Below, one piece after another: positions 10,416-20,184 of a DNA stretch of 64,000 bases. The notes beneath the pieces are model-generated. The model saw only the letters and a program-made list of their open reading frames with translations, was not told where the DNA came from and searched no databases. The stretch is from positions 1,545,165 to 1,609,164 of the forward strand of contig NZ_JABUMX010000001.1 of NCBI RefSeq assembly GCF_013327855.1. Direction: 5' to 3'. A program made the translations under genes and the position numbers. Position 1 is the stretch's first letter, and each line of letters begins with the position of its first letter. Source of the stretch: Phyllobacterium pellucidum. GTDB lineage: Bacteria > Pseudomonadota > Alphaproteobacteria > Rhizobiales > Rhizobiaceae.

Positions 10416-10547
10416 ATGGAACCGGATGATCCCACTCCGCCAAGGGCGGAGTACGAACCCTACCTTACGCCGGTGCTTCCCTACGTCATCGTCTTCATCA
10501 TAACAACGACGCTCGTCATCTCCGCAGGTTGGATGCTTCGCCCGTAG
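10416..10547 (+). CDS. Small single-pass membrane protein, hypothetical
   Basis: A 43-residue reading frame starting MEPDDPTPPRAEYEPY, followed by one strong hydrophobic helix (about residues 21-40) and a short RP tail. AGGTAGTGGAG just upstream gives a plausible ribosome site; the frame continues upstream but that part looks non-coding. A Rho-independent terminator follows 54 bases after the stop. Size, charge asymmetry and the clean helix suggest a real small membrane protein, but I recognise no family. Confidence 0.5.
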   Translation: MEPDDPTPPRAEYEPYLTPVLPYVIVFIITTTLVISAGWMLRP

Positions 10548-10601
10548 GGTGTGCCGGCTGCAAATCCATTGTGTCGATTTCCGTGTTTGATAGTTGCAGT
10601 A

Positions 10602-10630
10602 AAAAGCCCCGTCGCAAGAACGGGGCTTTT
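10602..10630. terminator. Bidirectional Rho-independent terminator
   Basis: An inverted repeat AAAAGCCCCGT/ACGGGGCTTTT forms an 11-bp stem (10602-10612 with 10620-10630) with a 7-base loop. The stem is flanked by A on one side and T on the other, so it works in both directions. It sits between the small membrane protein gene and the converging repeat-protein gene. Confidence 0.85.
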
Positions 10631-10666
10631 CTATTTTCATGCCTTATGGACCGACTGGATTAGCAA

Positions 10667-11722
10667 TCAGTGACCGCCATTGCCGTGGCCGCCACCACCG
10701 CTGTTGCCGCCGCGGCCATTGTTGTCGCCTCGGCCGTTGTCACTCTTGCCGTTATCGCCTTTGCCGCGATCGTCTTTATCCTTATCGTTCTTATCGTTCT
10801 TATCGTTCTTGTCGTGGTTGTCCTTGTCCTTGTCGCCCTTGTGGTCACGATCATCGCCCTTGTGACCCTTGTCGTCACCCTTGTGGTCTTTGTCGCCCCA
10901 GCCGCCCTTGTCGCCTCGGTCGCCCTTATGACCACGATCGCCATGGTCGCCCTTATCGCCCTTGCCGTGACCATGCTTGCCGCCGTGTTCGCCCGGTCCG
11001 CAATTGCCTGGATCGCCGCCATTGTCGCCGCCGGTACCACCGGTTCCGCCAGTACCGCCAGTGCCACCGTCACCACCCGTGCCACCCGTGCCTCCCGTAC
11101 CACCAGTGCCGCCGGTTCCGCCCGTACCACCAGTGCCGCCCGTTCCGCCCGTACCACCAGTGCCGCCCGTTCCGCCAGTGCTGCCCGTTCCGTCAGTACC
11201 GCCAGTACCGCCGGTGCCAGTGCCGCCTGTTCCGCCGGCGCCAGCGCCACCAGTTCCGCCAGTACCAGCACCGCCGGTGCCACCTGTTCCACCGGTACCG
11301 CTCGGGCTACCACCCGTACCGCCACCATTATTGCTTGCCGAATTGGTGCCGCCGGACGTGCCTGAACCGCCCTTGCCCGCGCCGCCCTTTGAACGACCGC
11401 TGCGGCTATTGTCCGATACGTTGCCATTGTCATGGGTCCAGCTCGATGGCTGGCTGATGGCCGCCGTGGTCATGGGCGGGCACATGTCAAGTTGCTGCTT
11501 GCTGAGGATTGACCGTTTATTCAAGGCATAGCAGCAAAGCCCAACATTACCGTCGTTGAGCTGCCTGCACTGTGCGGCGCTCGCAAACAATGCGCGCCGG
11601 CCCTCAGCATAGCTTGGCGCCGTCTGAAGGAGAGTTGAAACCAGACCCAAGGTTGAAATCGTCATAACGGCGAATAAAACGCTGCGTCTGCTCTGGTTTT
11701 TATTGTTGTTTGTTATACGCAT
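10667..11722 (-). CDS. Secreted low-complexity protein with Gly-Gly-Thr repeats and a charged Lys/Asp/Gly/His tail
   Basis: A 351-residue protein not assigned to a family. Residues 1-39 form a signal peptide (NQSRRSVLFAVM..., ending APSYA). A four-cysteine module follows (CRQL, GLCCYAL, DMCPP) at about residues 52-83. Next come a Ser/Gly linker, about 100 residues of GGT/GGA repeats, and an 85-residue highly charged tail built from KGD, HKGDD and KNDKND units, ending in GGGGHGNGGH. GGGGAAA stands a few bases before the ATG at 11722; an upstream TTG in frame is less likely. The repeats would expand or contract easily. A surface, matrix or adhesin-like role is only a guess. Confidence 0.7.
   Translation of the reverse strand: MRITNNNKNQSRRSVLFAVMTISTLGLVSTLLQTAPSYAEGRRALFASAAQCRQLNDGNVGLCCYALNKRSILSKQQLDMCPPMTTAAISQPSSWTHDNGNVSDNSRSGRSKGGAGKGGSGTSGGTNSASNNGGGTGGSPSGTGGTGGTGGAGTGGTGGAGAGGTGGTGTGGTGGTDGTGSTGGTGGTGGTGGTGGTGGTGGTGGTGGTGGTGGTGGDGGTGGTGGTGGTGGDNGGDPGNCGPGEHGGKHGHGKGDKGDHGDRGHKGDRGDKGGWGDKDHKGDDKGHKGDDRDHKGDKDKDNHDKNDKNDKNDKDKDDRGKGDNGKSDNGRGDNNGRGGNSGGGGHGNGGH
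11018..11323 (-). repeat. GGT-codon tandem repeat tract
   Basis: About 300 bases made of nine-base units encoding Gly-Gly-Thr, with occasional Ala, Ser or Asp replacements. Third positions vary between units (ggc/ggt, acc/act/acg), so protein-level selection is more likely than very recent slippage. Confidence 0.8.
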
Positions 11723-12136
11723 GTGACATTTCCCCAAGTGTTATTGTTATTAAGCAACTCCACACATCAGGGTAATGTTGTTATCTATCACCTAGCCATT
11801 GATGGCTTTATTGCTTGCCAAATATGTAAACTTAAGGTTGTGGTATTGATACATAACAATGCTGCTTATAAACGATGTAAAAAGATTGATGCAAAACGGG
11901 GGGTTATACCGTATTATCTAACCCGGGAGTAAGCGCCGGGTAATGAGGCGTCCTGTGTTCCAGTACATACTTTCGTAACCATAAATAAGTACGTTTAAGA
12001 AAAAGACGGCGTCAAAGTCGCGACGATCAGTGCGTAACGCCGTGTTAACCGTTGATTCACAAATTCAGGATCTTAGACACGATTTTACCGCCCTGACGCG
12101 CCAATTCGTCCCTGCCGATCTTTGGGAGAACACAGC
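11723..12136. other. AT-rich intergenic region
   Basis: About 410 bases between the divergent repeat-protein and BTLCP genes, visibly richer in A+T than the rest of the window up to about 12000. It must hold both promoters, but I could not assign convincing -35/-10 pairs. The last 70 bases return to normal composition and contain one CtrA-like half site (TTAACC near 12045) and one GATTC methylation site. A 69-codon frame at 11723-11932 has no homology signal or coding bias that I can see. Confidence 0.6.
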
Positions 12137-12772
12137 ATGTTGCGCATATTTTCGCTCGTGATCCTGTCCGCAGGCTGGTGCCTGGGGGTCTTTGCTTCAA
12201 TACCCGCCCGTGCCGACGGGACCGAAATGGAGCTCAAGGGCAAGGGATTTGGTCCGCCTGCCTTCCAATCGTTCTGCAATCATTATGCGAGCCTTTGCAA
12301 CACGCGCTCAGGCGCCAAGGTGGTGCAACTTACAGGTGAAAAGCGTAAGCAGTTGCAAGCCGTAAACATGAGCGTCAACTCCTCGATCCGACAACAGAGC
12401 GACATGCAGACGAACGGCGTCGACGATGTCTGGACGATCCCGACCAAGGCGGGTGATTGCGAGGATTTCGCCATCCTGAAGAAGCGCGAGCTGATGCGGC
12501 GCGGTTGGCCCGCGGCCTCGTTGCTGCTGACCGTCGCGCGGCTGCCATTCAGCAATGAAGGCCATGTCGTCCTGACAGCACGCACCTCCGACGGCGATCT
12601 TATTCTCGACAGCCGCAGCAATTCGGTGCGTGACTGGTCAAGCACGTCCTATCGCTACTATGCGCGCCAGTCGCAGACATCGGCAGGCTGGGAACGTATT
12701 GGGAGAGCAATTCCTGTGACGACCACCGCCAAGGTCAAACTCGACTACACCACCACCGCCAGCATCAAATAG
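12137..12772 (+). CDS. Transglutaminase-like cysteine peptidase, BTLCP family
   Basis: A 211-residue exported protein: the signal peptide ends near ARADG (residue about 27), followed by the BTLCP domain. The catalytic triad is visible as Cys in KAGDCEDFAILKK, His in EGHVVLTA and Asp in LILDSRSN. These bacterial transglutaminase-like cysteine proteinases are common in rhizobia; relatives such as LapG cleave surface adhesins. GGGAGAA 6 bases before the ATG fixes the start. Its stop overlaps the stop of the converging DUF4864 gene by 8 bases. The adjacent gene for a secreted repeat protein could encode a substrate, but that is speculation. Confidence 0.88.
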   Translation: MLRIFSLVILSAGWCLGVFASIPARADGTEMELKGKGFGPPAFQSFCNHYASLCNTRSGAKVVQLTGEKRKQLQAVNMSVNSSIRQQSDMQTNGVDDVWTIPTKAGDCEDFAILKKRELMRRGWPAASLLLTVARLPFSNEGHVVLTARTSDGDLILDSRSNSVRDWSSTSYRYYARQSQTSAGWERIGRAIPVTTTAKVKLDYTTTASIK

Positions 12773-13190
12773 CAGGGCCTGGTGCGGATTGAAGGATCTG
12801 CACCCCGTTGATCTTGTAGCCGCCATCCGGTTGCTTCACCAGCTGATAGATGGCGGTCCAGTCCTTGCCGTCCGGGCCAGTGATCAAGACTTCCTGTATG
12901 ACCTGTTCGCCCTCGATCCTGCTGCGTCCAAACGCGAAGTTTCCCGGCCGGAAAACCGGCTGGTAAGCGCGCTTCACCATATCGAAGAAGAGGTTCTGGT
13001 TGAGGAACTTCTCCTGGATCGTGGGTGACGCAAACGAATAGGCGGTAGCGGCATCGTTGCTGAGGAAGGCGGCGATCTGGTTCCTGATGATGAGCTGCGC
13101 CGAATCGACGGGTTCCTCCGCCCGCAGCGGTCCGGCAAGGACAAGAGCAGCGCATAAAGCCGCGCTAATCCCGAATGCCCTGATCATCAT
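12765..13190 (-). CDS. DUF4864 family exported protein
   Basis: A 141-residue protein with a signal peptide (MMIRAFGISAALCAALVLAG..., cleavage near LRAEE) and a DUF4864 domain: IIRNQIAAFLSNDAATAYSFASPTIQEKF, then the FGRSRIEGEQVIQEVLITGPDG core and YQLVKQPDGGYKINGVQ. The fold resembles NTF2-like domains, and no enzymatic role is known to me. AGAAGGAGACC lies directly before the ATG pair at 13190. The end overlaps the converging BTLCP gene by 8 bases. Confidence 0.85.
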   Translation of the reverse strand: MMIRAFGISAALCAALVLAGPLRAEEPVDSAQLIIRNQIAAFLSNDAATAYSFASPTIQEKFLNQNLFFDMVKRAYQPVFRPGNFAFGRSRIEGEQVIQEVLITGPDGKDWTAIYQLVKQPDGGYKINGVQILQSAPGPAI

Positions 13191-13423
13191 GGTCTCCTTC
13201 TTACATCCCAGTGCCACTTCAAGTAGATGCGCGGCGGTGCCGGATCATTGCCGATGCCGGTCGTGCGATTTGTTGCCGCCGAGGTCGCCAACTGCGATTG
13301 CAATTTGCGGCGCAGTGGTGAAAAACTACGCCCACAATCACGCTCTTGCAATGAGAGGCGCGCCAGGCTCCCGGCGCGAACTTGTTTCTCCATGCCCACG
13401 CGCACAAAGCCCCTTCACAGATC

Positions 13424-14647
13424 ATGACTGACAATCGCCCGGCCTCGGGCCAAAGCGTAACGGAATCGCGTTATTGGCGGCAGAACCTCGTTGTCTGCCT
13501 GCTTGGCTCGTTCACCACTATCGTTGCGATGACGCTCATCCTGCCGTTTCTGCCGCTCTATGTCGAAGAGCTCGGTGTCAGCGACCACGCGGCGATCGTG
13601 CAATGGTCCGGCATCGCCTATGGCGCGACGTTCTTCACCGCCGCCCTCGTTGCGCCGCTGTGGGGCCGGCTCGCCGATCTCTATGGACGCAAGCTGATGC
13701 TCATCCGTGCCAGTCTTGGCATGGCGATCGCCATGTCGCTGATCGGGATGGCAACAAACATCTGGATGCTTGTGTTCCTGCGCCTGCTCACGGGTCTGCT
13801 CGGCGGCTATGCCTCGGGCTCGACGGTCCTGGTTGCGACGCAAACACCAAAGGCCCGCACCGCCTGGGCCCTTGGCACGCTTTCCGCCGGCATCATGGCA
13901 GGCAATCTCGTCGGTCCGCTCATCGGCGGCGCGCTGCCTCCGCTCATCGGCATTCGCCAGACTTTCTGGCTGGCTGGCGGGGTGATTTTCATTACCTTCC
14001 TCGCCACAAGCTTCTTCATCAAGGAAGAGTGGCGCCCGGCCAAGGTCCGGTCAGAGAAACGGCTTGGCGGATGGAGTGCCATTCCCGACAAGCGGCCAGT
14101 TGTCGTGATGCTGCTTGCCGGCATGCTGCTGATGCTCGCCAATATGTCGATCGAACCGATCATCACCGTCTACGTGGCGCAGCTGGTTGCCGATCCGGCC
14201 AAGATCACCCTCGTCTCCGGCGTCGTCATGTCGGCGGCGGCGCTCGGCAGCATCCTTTCGGCGTCGAGGCTCGGCAAACTGGCCGACCGGGTGGGCCATT
14301 GGAACATCATCGTCGGGGCGCTCGGCGTATCGGCGCTGCTTCTCGTTCCTCAGGCCTTCGTAACCGAGAGCTGGCAGTTGATCGTGCTGCGGTTCCTGAT
14401 GGGACTTTCCCTGGGCGGATTGTTGCCGTGCATCACCGCGGTGATCCGCCATAATGTCCCCGATAATGCGGCCGGCAGCATCCTCGGCTATGCCACCTCC
14501 TCGCAATATGTCGGACAGGTTGTGGGACCACTGGCTGGTGGCTTCGTCGGCGGTCACATCGGCATGCGCGCGGTATTCCTCGGCACGAGTTTGCTCCTCG
14601 CCGGTGCGGCCGTCTATGGCTGGTTGGTACGCCCCAAAGAACGGTGA
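13424..14647 (+). CDS. MFS transporter, multidrug-efflux type
   Basis: A 407-residue inner-membrane transporter with 12 predicted helices. The MFS signature between helices 2 and 3 is GRLADLYGRKLM; the second-half counterpart is GKLADRVGH. FLRLLTGLLGGYASG (helix 4) and the GGxxxPxIG motif in helix 5 (NLVGPLIGGALPPLIG) indicate the drug:H+ antiporter branch resembling MdtG. The frame extends upstream to a TTG at 13382, but the ATG at 13424 is preferred. No regulator is adjacent, so the exported compound cannot be named. Confidence 0.87.
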   Translation: MTDNRPASGQSVTESRYWRQNLVVCLLGSFTTIVAMTLILPFLPLYVEELGVSDHAAIVQWSGIAYGATFFTAALVAPLWGRLADLYGRKLMLIRASLGMAIAMSLIGMATNIWMLVFLRLLTGLLGGYASGSTVLVATQTPKARTAWALGTLSAGIMAGNLVGPLIGGALPPLIGIRQTFWLAGGVIFITFLATSFFIKEEWRPAKVRSEKRLGGWSAIPDKRPVVVMLLAGMLLMLANMSIEPIITVYVAQLVADPAKITLVSGVVMSAAALGSILSASRLGKLADRVGHWNIIVGALGVSALLLVPQAFVTESWQLIVLRFLMGLSLGGLLPCITAVIRHNVPDNAAGSILGYATSSQYVGQVVGPLAGGFVGGHIGMRAVFLGTSLLLAGAAVYGWLVRPKER

Positions 14648-14804
14648 TACGCTCGCCGAAGTACCGAGTGATTCGTAAGCGATGACGATCACGAAAAATT
14701 CGCCAGATTGTCATGGAACCAGACTGACTCCCGACGCATTACGGTGGTCAGTTTAGCCTGCAACTTGTTGCAACTAGACTGTCCTACATTCCATGGAGGA
14801 AGTA

Positions 14805-15059
14805 ATGAACGACAAGCGGTTTCCCATCCCCGTCATGATCACAGTTGGAGCGGCCGGACAACGCGCCGTGTCCACGGTATGGGAAGCGATAGAATGCCTG
14901 CGAACGTATTGGCCCACGAAAAAGGGACCAAGTTACAGGCGGGCATTGCAAGCCTGCCTCGACGCACTCGACGGCTGGAAGCCTGCGCACAAGGCGCGGC
15001 ATGCCTTCATCAGCGCCGCGCGTGAAGCCGGCGTTTTCCTCGACCCACATTTGCATTGA
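14805..15059 (+). CDS. DUF982 family protein
   Basis: An 84-residue protein of the rhizobial DUF982 family: PVMITVGAAGQRAVSTVWEA near the N-terminus, LRTYWPTKKGPSYRRALQACLDALDG in the middle, and ARHAFISAAREAGV at the end. GGAGGAAG lies 4-5 bases before the ATG at 14805, so the in-frame ATG at 14793 is not needed. DUF982 genes are often numerous in rhizobial genomes and their role is unknown. It converges with the GMC gene. Confidence 0.85.
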   Translation: MNDKRFPIPVMITVGAAGQRAVSTVWEAIECLRTYWPTKKGPSYRRALQACLDALDGWKPAHKARHAFISAAREAGVFLDPHLH

Positions 15060-15082
15060 TAAGGCGTTCGAGCCGATAAATG

Positions 15083-15102
15083 CGGGCGGCATCGGCCGCC
15101 CG
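15083..15102 (-). terminator. Terminator-like hairpin at the end of the long LacI-regulated operon
   Basis: A perfect 8-bp G/C stem (CGGGCGGC with GCCGCCCG) with a 4-base loop lies 9 bases past the last operon stop. On the minus strand only a short CATTTATC follows, so this is a weak intrinsic terminator candidate serving either convergent gene. Confidence 0.4.
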
Positions 15103-15110
15103 ACTCCCGT

Positions 15111-16766
15111 TCAGCGAATATCTGCCCGCGCCCGCGGACGCCTTTCATTCATTTCATGGCTGAAGATCGCCGGCGGCAATGGCGTGCGCTGGCGGATAAT
15201 GTCTGAACCCTTCTCGCCCATCATGATCGTCGGCGCATTGGTATTGCACGAGGGAACGCGCGGCATCACCGAACTGTCGCACACGCGCAGGCCCTCGATG
15301 CCGCGGACTTTCAGTTCGAGATCGACCACAGCCATGTTGTCCGAACCCATCTTGCAGGTGCCGACAGGGTGATGGTCGGTCTTCGCATTGGCGCAACCAT
15401 ATTCGAAGAGTTCCTCGTCGGAATTATACTTCGGCCCCGGCAGGCGTTCCGCCATCACATAGGGTTTCAGGGCCGCCTGGCTCATGATCTCACGGGCGAT
15501 CTTCAGGCCTTCGATCGACATTTTCCGGTCATGCGGATCGCTCCAGTAATTGGGGTCGATCAGGGGAGCGGCATTCGGATCGGAAGACTGCAACCGCACC
15601 GTCCCGCGCGATCGGGGATGAAGATAGGCGGAGTTCAGGGTGACGCCGGCGTTCTTGAGCCGCTCGACGCCAGCTTCGATACCCGAGCCCAGTCCGAGAT
15701 GGAACTGGATGTCCGGAGAGCGCGCATCGGGATCCGCATACCAGAAGCCGCCCGTTTCAAACAGGCTCGACGCAACCGGACCGGTACGGAACAGCACGTA
15801 CTGGATGCCCGCCCACAGTGTTCGGTGCAGCTTGGCCACGCCATCATAGGTATGGTCGCCCGTGCATTCGCAAATGACGAAAAGGTCAAGGTGGTCCTGC
15901 ATGTTCTCGCCCACGCCGGGCAGATCATGCGTTACCGGCACGCCGACGCTCTTCAGATGATCGGCCGGGCCGATGCCGGACTGGAGGAGCAGTTTCGGCG
16001 ATCCGATTGCACCCGAACTGACGAGAACCTCGCGTTCGGCGCGGATTGTCTCGCGCGCATTGCCCTTGATGATCTCTACGCCGACCGCCCTCCCCTTCTC
16101 GACAAGGACCCGGGTTACCTGCGCGCCCAAGCGGATCGTCAGGTTTTTGCGCTCGCTGATTGGAGCGAGATAGGCCATCGACGCCGATGAGCGGCGGCGA
16201 TTGCGCTGCGTCAATTGGTAGAACCCGACGCCCGCTTGCTGCTGGCCGTTGAAATCGTGGTTATAGGGAATGCCGAGTTCCTGTCCTGCCCGGATATAGG
16301 CATCGCAGATCGGCAGGGTGGCCGCGGGCATTGAGACGCCGAGCGGCCCGCCATAGGCATGATAATCGTCGGCGTAGCGCTGATTGTCCTCGGCGCGCTT
16401 GAAATAAGGCAGAACGTCGCGATAACTCCACCCGGCACAACCATCATCCCGGGCCCACAGGTCGTAGTCGGTTGCATTTCCGCGCGTATAAAGCTGGGCA
16501 TTGATGCTTGATCCGCCACCAATGACTTTTGCTTGCGTATAACGCAAGACGCGGTTGTTCATGTGCTTCTGTGGCACCGTCGACCAGCCCCAGCTGGCGA
16601 CACCCTTGGTCATCTTGGCGAAGCCGGCTGGCATATGGAAAAGCGGGTTCCAGTCCCCGCCCCCGGCTTCGAGCAGCAGTACCGAAACGTCCGGATCTTC
16701 GCTCAGGCGATTGGCGAGAACGCAGCCTGCGGGTCCGGCGCCGGTTATGATGTAATCATAGGTCAT
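15111..16766 (-). CDS. GMC family FAD-dependent oxidoreductase (choline dehydrogenase-like)
   Basis: A 551-residue flavoprotein. The N-terminal FAD-binding motif YIITGAGPAGCVLANRLSEDP, the second GMC signature KVIGGGSSINAQLYTRG (about residues 79-95) and SSGAIGSPKLLLQSGIGP (about 250-267) are complete. The C-terminal catalytic block has DHHPVGTCKMGSD with the active-site His and ends CNTNAPTIMMGEKGSD with the Asn. Members oxidise choline, aliphatic alcohols or polyols. There is no signal peptide. It is the last gene of the leftward operon, one base after the SDR gene, so its substrate is probably an alcohol intermediate of that pathway rather than choline. Confidence 0.9.
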   Translation of the reverse strand: MTYDYIITGAGPAGCVLANRLSEDPDVSVLLLEAGGGDWNPLFHMPAGFAKMTKGVASWGWSTVPQKHMNNRVLRYTQAKVIGGGSSINAQLYTRGNATDYDLWARDDGCAGWSYRDVLPYFKRAEDNQRYADDYHAYGGPLGVSMPAATLPICDAYIRAGQELGIPYNHDFNGQQQAGVGFYQLTQRNRRRSSASMAYLAPISERKNLTIRLGAQVTRVLVEKGRAVGVEIIKGNARETIRAEREVLVSSGAIGSPKLLLQSGIGPADHLKSVGVPVTHDLPGVGENMQDHLDLFVICECTGDHTYDGVAKLHRTLWAGIQYVLFRTGPVASSLFETGGFWYADPDARSPDIQFHLGLGSGIEAGVERLKNAGVTLNSAYLHPRSRGTVRLQSSDPNAAPLIDPNYWSDPHDRKMSIEGLKIAREIMSQAALKPYVMAERLPGPKYNSDEELFEYGCANAKTDHHPVGTCKMGSDNMAVVDLELKVRGIEGLRVCDSSVMPRVPSCNTNAPTIMMGEKGSDIIRQRTPLPPAIFSHEMNERRPRARADIR

Positions 16767-16767
16767 T

Positions 16768-17532
16768 CTAGAGCCTGCTTATCGAAAGGGCGCCATCGGC
16801 ATTGATGATCGAGCCCGTGGCAAAGTTGAAATCGCCGCTGGCAAGAGCGGCCACGATACGGCCGAGATCGTCCGGCTCGCCCCAGCGCTTCATCGGAACA
16901 AGGCCCTCGGCAATAAGCTTGTCGTATTTTGCAGCGGCAATGGCGGTCATGTCGGAACGGATGATCCCGGGACGCACATCGAAAACGCTGATTCCCTGAT
17001 CGGCAAGACGCACCGCGAGCCCCTGCGTGAAGGACGCGAGCGCCGCCTTCGTCAGGCAATAGTCGAGACGTTCGGGCGAAGTCATCTCGGCGGAAACCGA
17101 GGTAACGTTGATGATGGTGCGCGATGTGGCGCTTTCCTGTTGCGCCAGCATGGCGCGCAAGGCGGCTTGCGTGAAGAAAACGGTGCCGCGCAGATTGACG
17201 GAGACGATAGCGTCGAAATTAGCCGGCTCAAGGTCTAGGAAGTCACCCCGAACCTTCGAACCGATCCCGGCATTGTTGACGAGACAGTCGATGCGGCCAT
17301 GGGTGTCGAGCACGCCCTCAATCGTCGCGGCATGGCCGGCGAGATCGGCAATGTCGGCCGTGTGAAACGAGACTTTGGCGCCGAGTCCGGCCAGTGTTGC
17401 GACCGCCGCCTCGGCCGTTTCGTCATTGGCGATATCCGTGATGGCGAGGTCGAAACCCTTGCCCGCTAGCGCCCTGGCGATTCCAAGGCCGATTCCACGG
17501 CGCGCTCCGGTGACGAGGGCGACCGGCTTCAT
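16768..17532 (-). CDS. SDR family oxidoreductase (3-oxoacyl-ACP reductase-like)
   Basis: A 254-residue classical short-chain dehydrogenase: TGARRGIGLGIARAL at residues 7-21, NNAG near 89, a serine in NVTSVSAEM and the active-site YCLTKAAL. The later VRPGIIRSDM and ASGDFNFATGSIINADGA pieces are as expected. It should oxidise or reduce a hydroxyl/keto group with NAD(P). The start ATG overlaps the stop of the upstream GMC gene by 4 bases, and one base separates it from the downstream GMC gene. The two flanking flavin dehydrogenases suggest sequential oxidation and reduction of the same carbon skeleton. Confidence 0.88.
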   Translation of the reverse strand: MKPVALVTGARRGIGLGIARALAGKGFDLAITDIANDETAEAAVATLAGLGAKVSFHTADIADLAGHAATIEGVLDTHGRIDCLVNNAGIGSKVRGDFLDLEPANFDAIVSVNLRGTVFFTQAALRAMLAQQESATSRTIINVTSVSAEMTSPERLDYCLTKAALASFTQGLAVRLADQGISVFDVRPGIIRSDMTAIAAAKYDKLIAEGLVPMKRWGEPDDLGRIVAALASGDFNFATGSIINADGALSISRL

Positions 17533-19052
17533 GACAATTCCTTTCCGACGATATGATCCGCGACGCGCAGGGCCTGGGCCGCGATTGTGAGCGCCGGGTT
17601 GACCGCTGCCGACGTCGGCAGGAACGCGGCATCGACAACGAACAGGTTAGGGTGGTCAAAGGCACGGCAATAAATATCGAGCGGCGCGGTCGCGGGGTCG
17701 CTACCCATTCGGACGGTGCCACACTGATGCGACGGCGTCTTGCGGTCGAAGGCCTTGGAAAGCACAAGCGGGAAGCCGGCCGCGCGCAGAGTGGACTTGA
17801 TCCGGGCCACCAGCCTCAAATGGGCCGGCCAGTTGCTGCGGATCCACTCGAGAATGATCTTGTCGCCATCAATGCGCACCCGGCTTTCGGGCTTTGGCAC
17901 ATCCTCGCTCATGGCAAGGAAATCCACCGTATGCGCGCAGAATCGGTCAAGCCCCCATTCCGGCACCATCCGAAGATCGGATTTCAAAACCGCGCCGCTG
18001 ATCCGCCCGAGCAACTGGACATTGCCGAGCGGCGCGCCGCCATCGCCATCGGACAGATAGAAATCGTTGAAGCCGAATGTCTTCTGGTAGACGCTGTCAT
18101 TTTTGAAGCGCGGATCGAACCCGATGACGGCCGAAAGGTTGTGGTTCATAAAGTTGCGGCCAACCTGATCCGAGCGATTGGCGAGCCCGGCAGGATTGGC
18201 AGCGTCGGCCGAGCGCAAGAGGAGCACGGCGGACTGGACCGCTCCGGCCGAGAGCACGACGAGCTTCGGTCGCGCGATATGCCTTGCTCTATTCTGCTCG
18301 TAATGCACCGCTGCGATTGACTTGCCATCCGCCGCGGTCTCGAGGCGAGTGACCCGTGCATTGGTTTCCAGCCGGACATTCTCGTGTTTCAGGGCGGCGG
18401 CGAGCGCGATCGTTTCCGCGTCCATCTTGCCATTGAAGCTGTTCGGATGGGCATCCCAAGGCGTTTTGCCGTGCTTGAGCCAGGTATCGATATCGACGCC
18501 CAATGGCAGCGATGCCGGATGAACGCCCACCTTCTTCAACCGGGAGCGAAGCGCGGCGATGGGCGCTTCGTCTGGCACGGGTGGGAAGTTGTAGGGTATT
18601 GAATGAAACGGCTCGGTCGGGTCTTCGCCGAGTGTTCCTCGCACCTCGAACAATTGTTCGGCCTTGCTGTACCAGGGCTCGAGTTCCTCGTAAGGAAATG
18701 GCCATGCTGGCGAGACACCTTCGAGATGCTGCATCTCCGCGAAATCCTCGGCGCGGTAACGCGTCAGCACCGCTCCATAGAATTTCGAATTGCCGCCGAC
18801 ATTGTAGTAATTGCCGGGGTTGAAGGGTTTGCCGAACTCGTCGTACCAGCTTTCCTTCGGCCGAAAGAAACCACGCTGGAAGATGGCGCGCGGATCGCGG
18901 TTCTCCGGCCGGTCCGCCAGATGATCGCCCGCTTCCAGAATGATGATATTTGCTCCCGAACCGGCGAGCCCGGCGGCGATCGTGGCGCCGCCGATGCCTG
19001 AGCCGATGATAACGATATCTGCGGCCGCGTTCGGTGTGGGAGTGGTGGTCAT
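17529..19052 (-). CDS. GMC family oxidoreductase (sugar-oxidising branch, C-terminal GMC domain)
   Basis: A 507-residue FAD protein from a different GMC branch than the gene at 15111. It has VIIGSGIGGATIAAGL at residues 15-30, NVGGNSKFYGAVLTRYR in place of the choline-dehydrogenase signature, and a C-terminal SHQCGTVRMGSDP and VVDAAFLPTSAAVNPALT, giving the catalytic His and Asn. This arrangement resembles glucoside-3-dehydrogenase and gluconate/2-ketogluconate dehydrogenase large subunits, which oxidise sugar hydroxyls; no cytochrome or Tat-exported small subunit is encoded nearby. It starts 12 bases after the ABC ATPase gene. Confidence 0.88.
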   Translation of the reverse strand: MTTTPTPNAAADIVIIGSGIGGATIAAGLAGSGANIIILEAGDHLADRPENRDPRAIFQRGFFRPKESWYDEFGKPFNPGNYYNVGGNSKFYGAVLTRYRAEDFAEMQHLEGVSPAWPFPYEELEPWYSKAEQLFEVRGTLGEDPTEPFHSIPYNFPPVPDEAPIAALRSRLKKVGVHPASLPLGVDIDTWLKHGKTPWDAHPNSFNGKMDAETIALAAALKHENVRLETNARVTRLETAADGKSIAAVHYEQNRARHIARPKLVVLSAGAVQSAVLLLRSADAANPAGLANRSDQVGRNFMNHNLSAVIGFDPRFKNDSVYQKTFGFNDFYLSDGDGGAPLGNVQLLGRISGAVLKSDLRMVPEWGLDRFCAHTVDFLAMSEDVPKPESRVRIDGDKIILEWIRSNWPAHLRLVARIKSTLRAAGFPLVLSKAFDRKTPSHQCGTVRMGSDPATAPLDIYCRAFDHPNLFVVDAAFLPTSAAVNPALTIAAQALRVADHIVGKELS

Positions 19053-19064
19053 GACGCCGGTCGA

Positions 19065-20180
<1,116 letters not shown>

Positions 20181-20184
20181 TGAT

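Noticed and set aside
10320..10640. Minus-strand frame of 106 codons across the terminator at 10602-10630
   Set aside because: It begins inside or beyond a strong terminator, has mixed composition and overlaps the more convincing small membrane protein gene.
11018..11323. CRISPR-like array
   Set aside because: The repetition is a continuous nine-base coding unit without unique spacers, inside a gene.
10639..11457. Plus-strand frames through the GGT repeat region
   Set aside because: A short-period repeat is open in several frames on both strands. Only the minus-strand frame has a signal peptide, a cysteine module and a ribosome site.
11723..11932. 69-codon frame in the AT-rich gap
   Set aside because: Its ATG sits where the repeat-protein gene starts on the other strand; no homology, ribosome site or coding bias is evident.
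12040..12060. CtrA binding site upstream of the BTLCP gene
   Set aside because: Only one TTAACC half-site is present; the second half of TTAA-N7-TTAA is missing.
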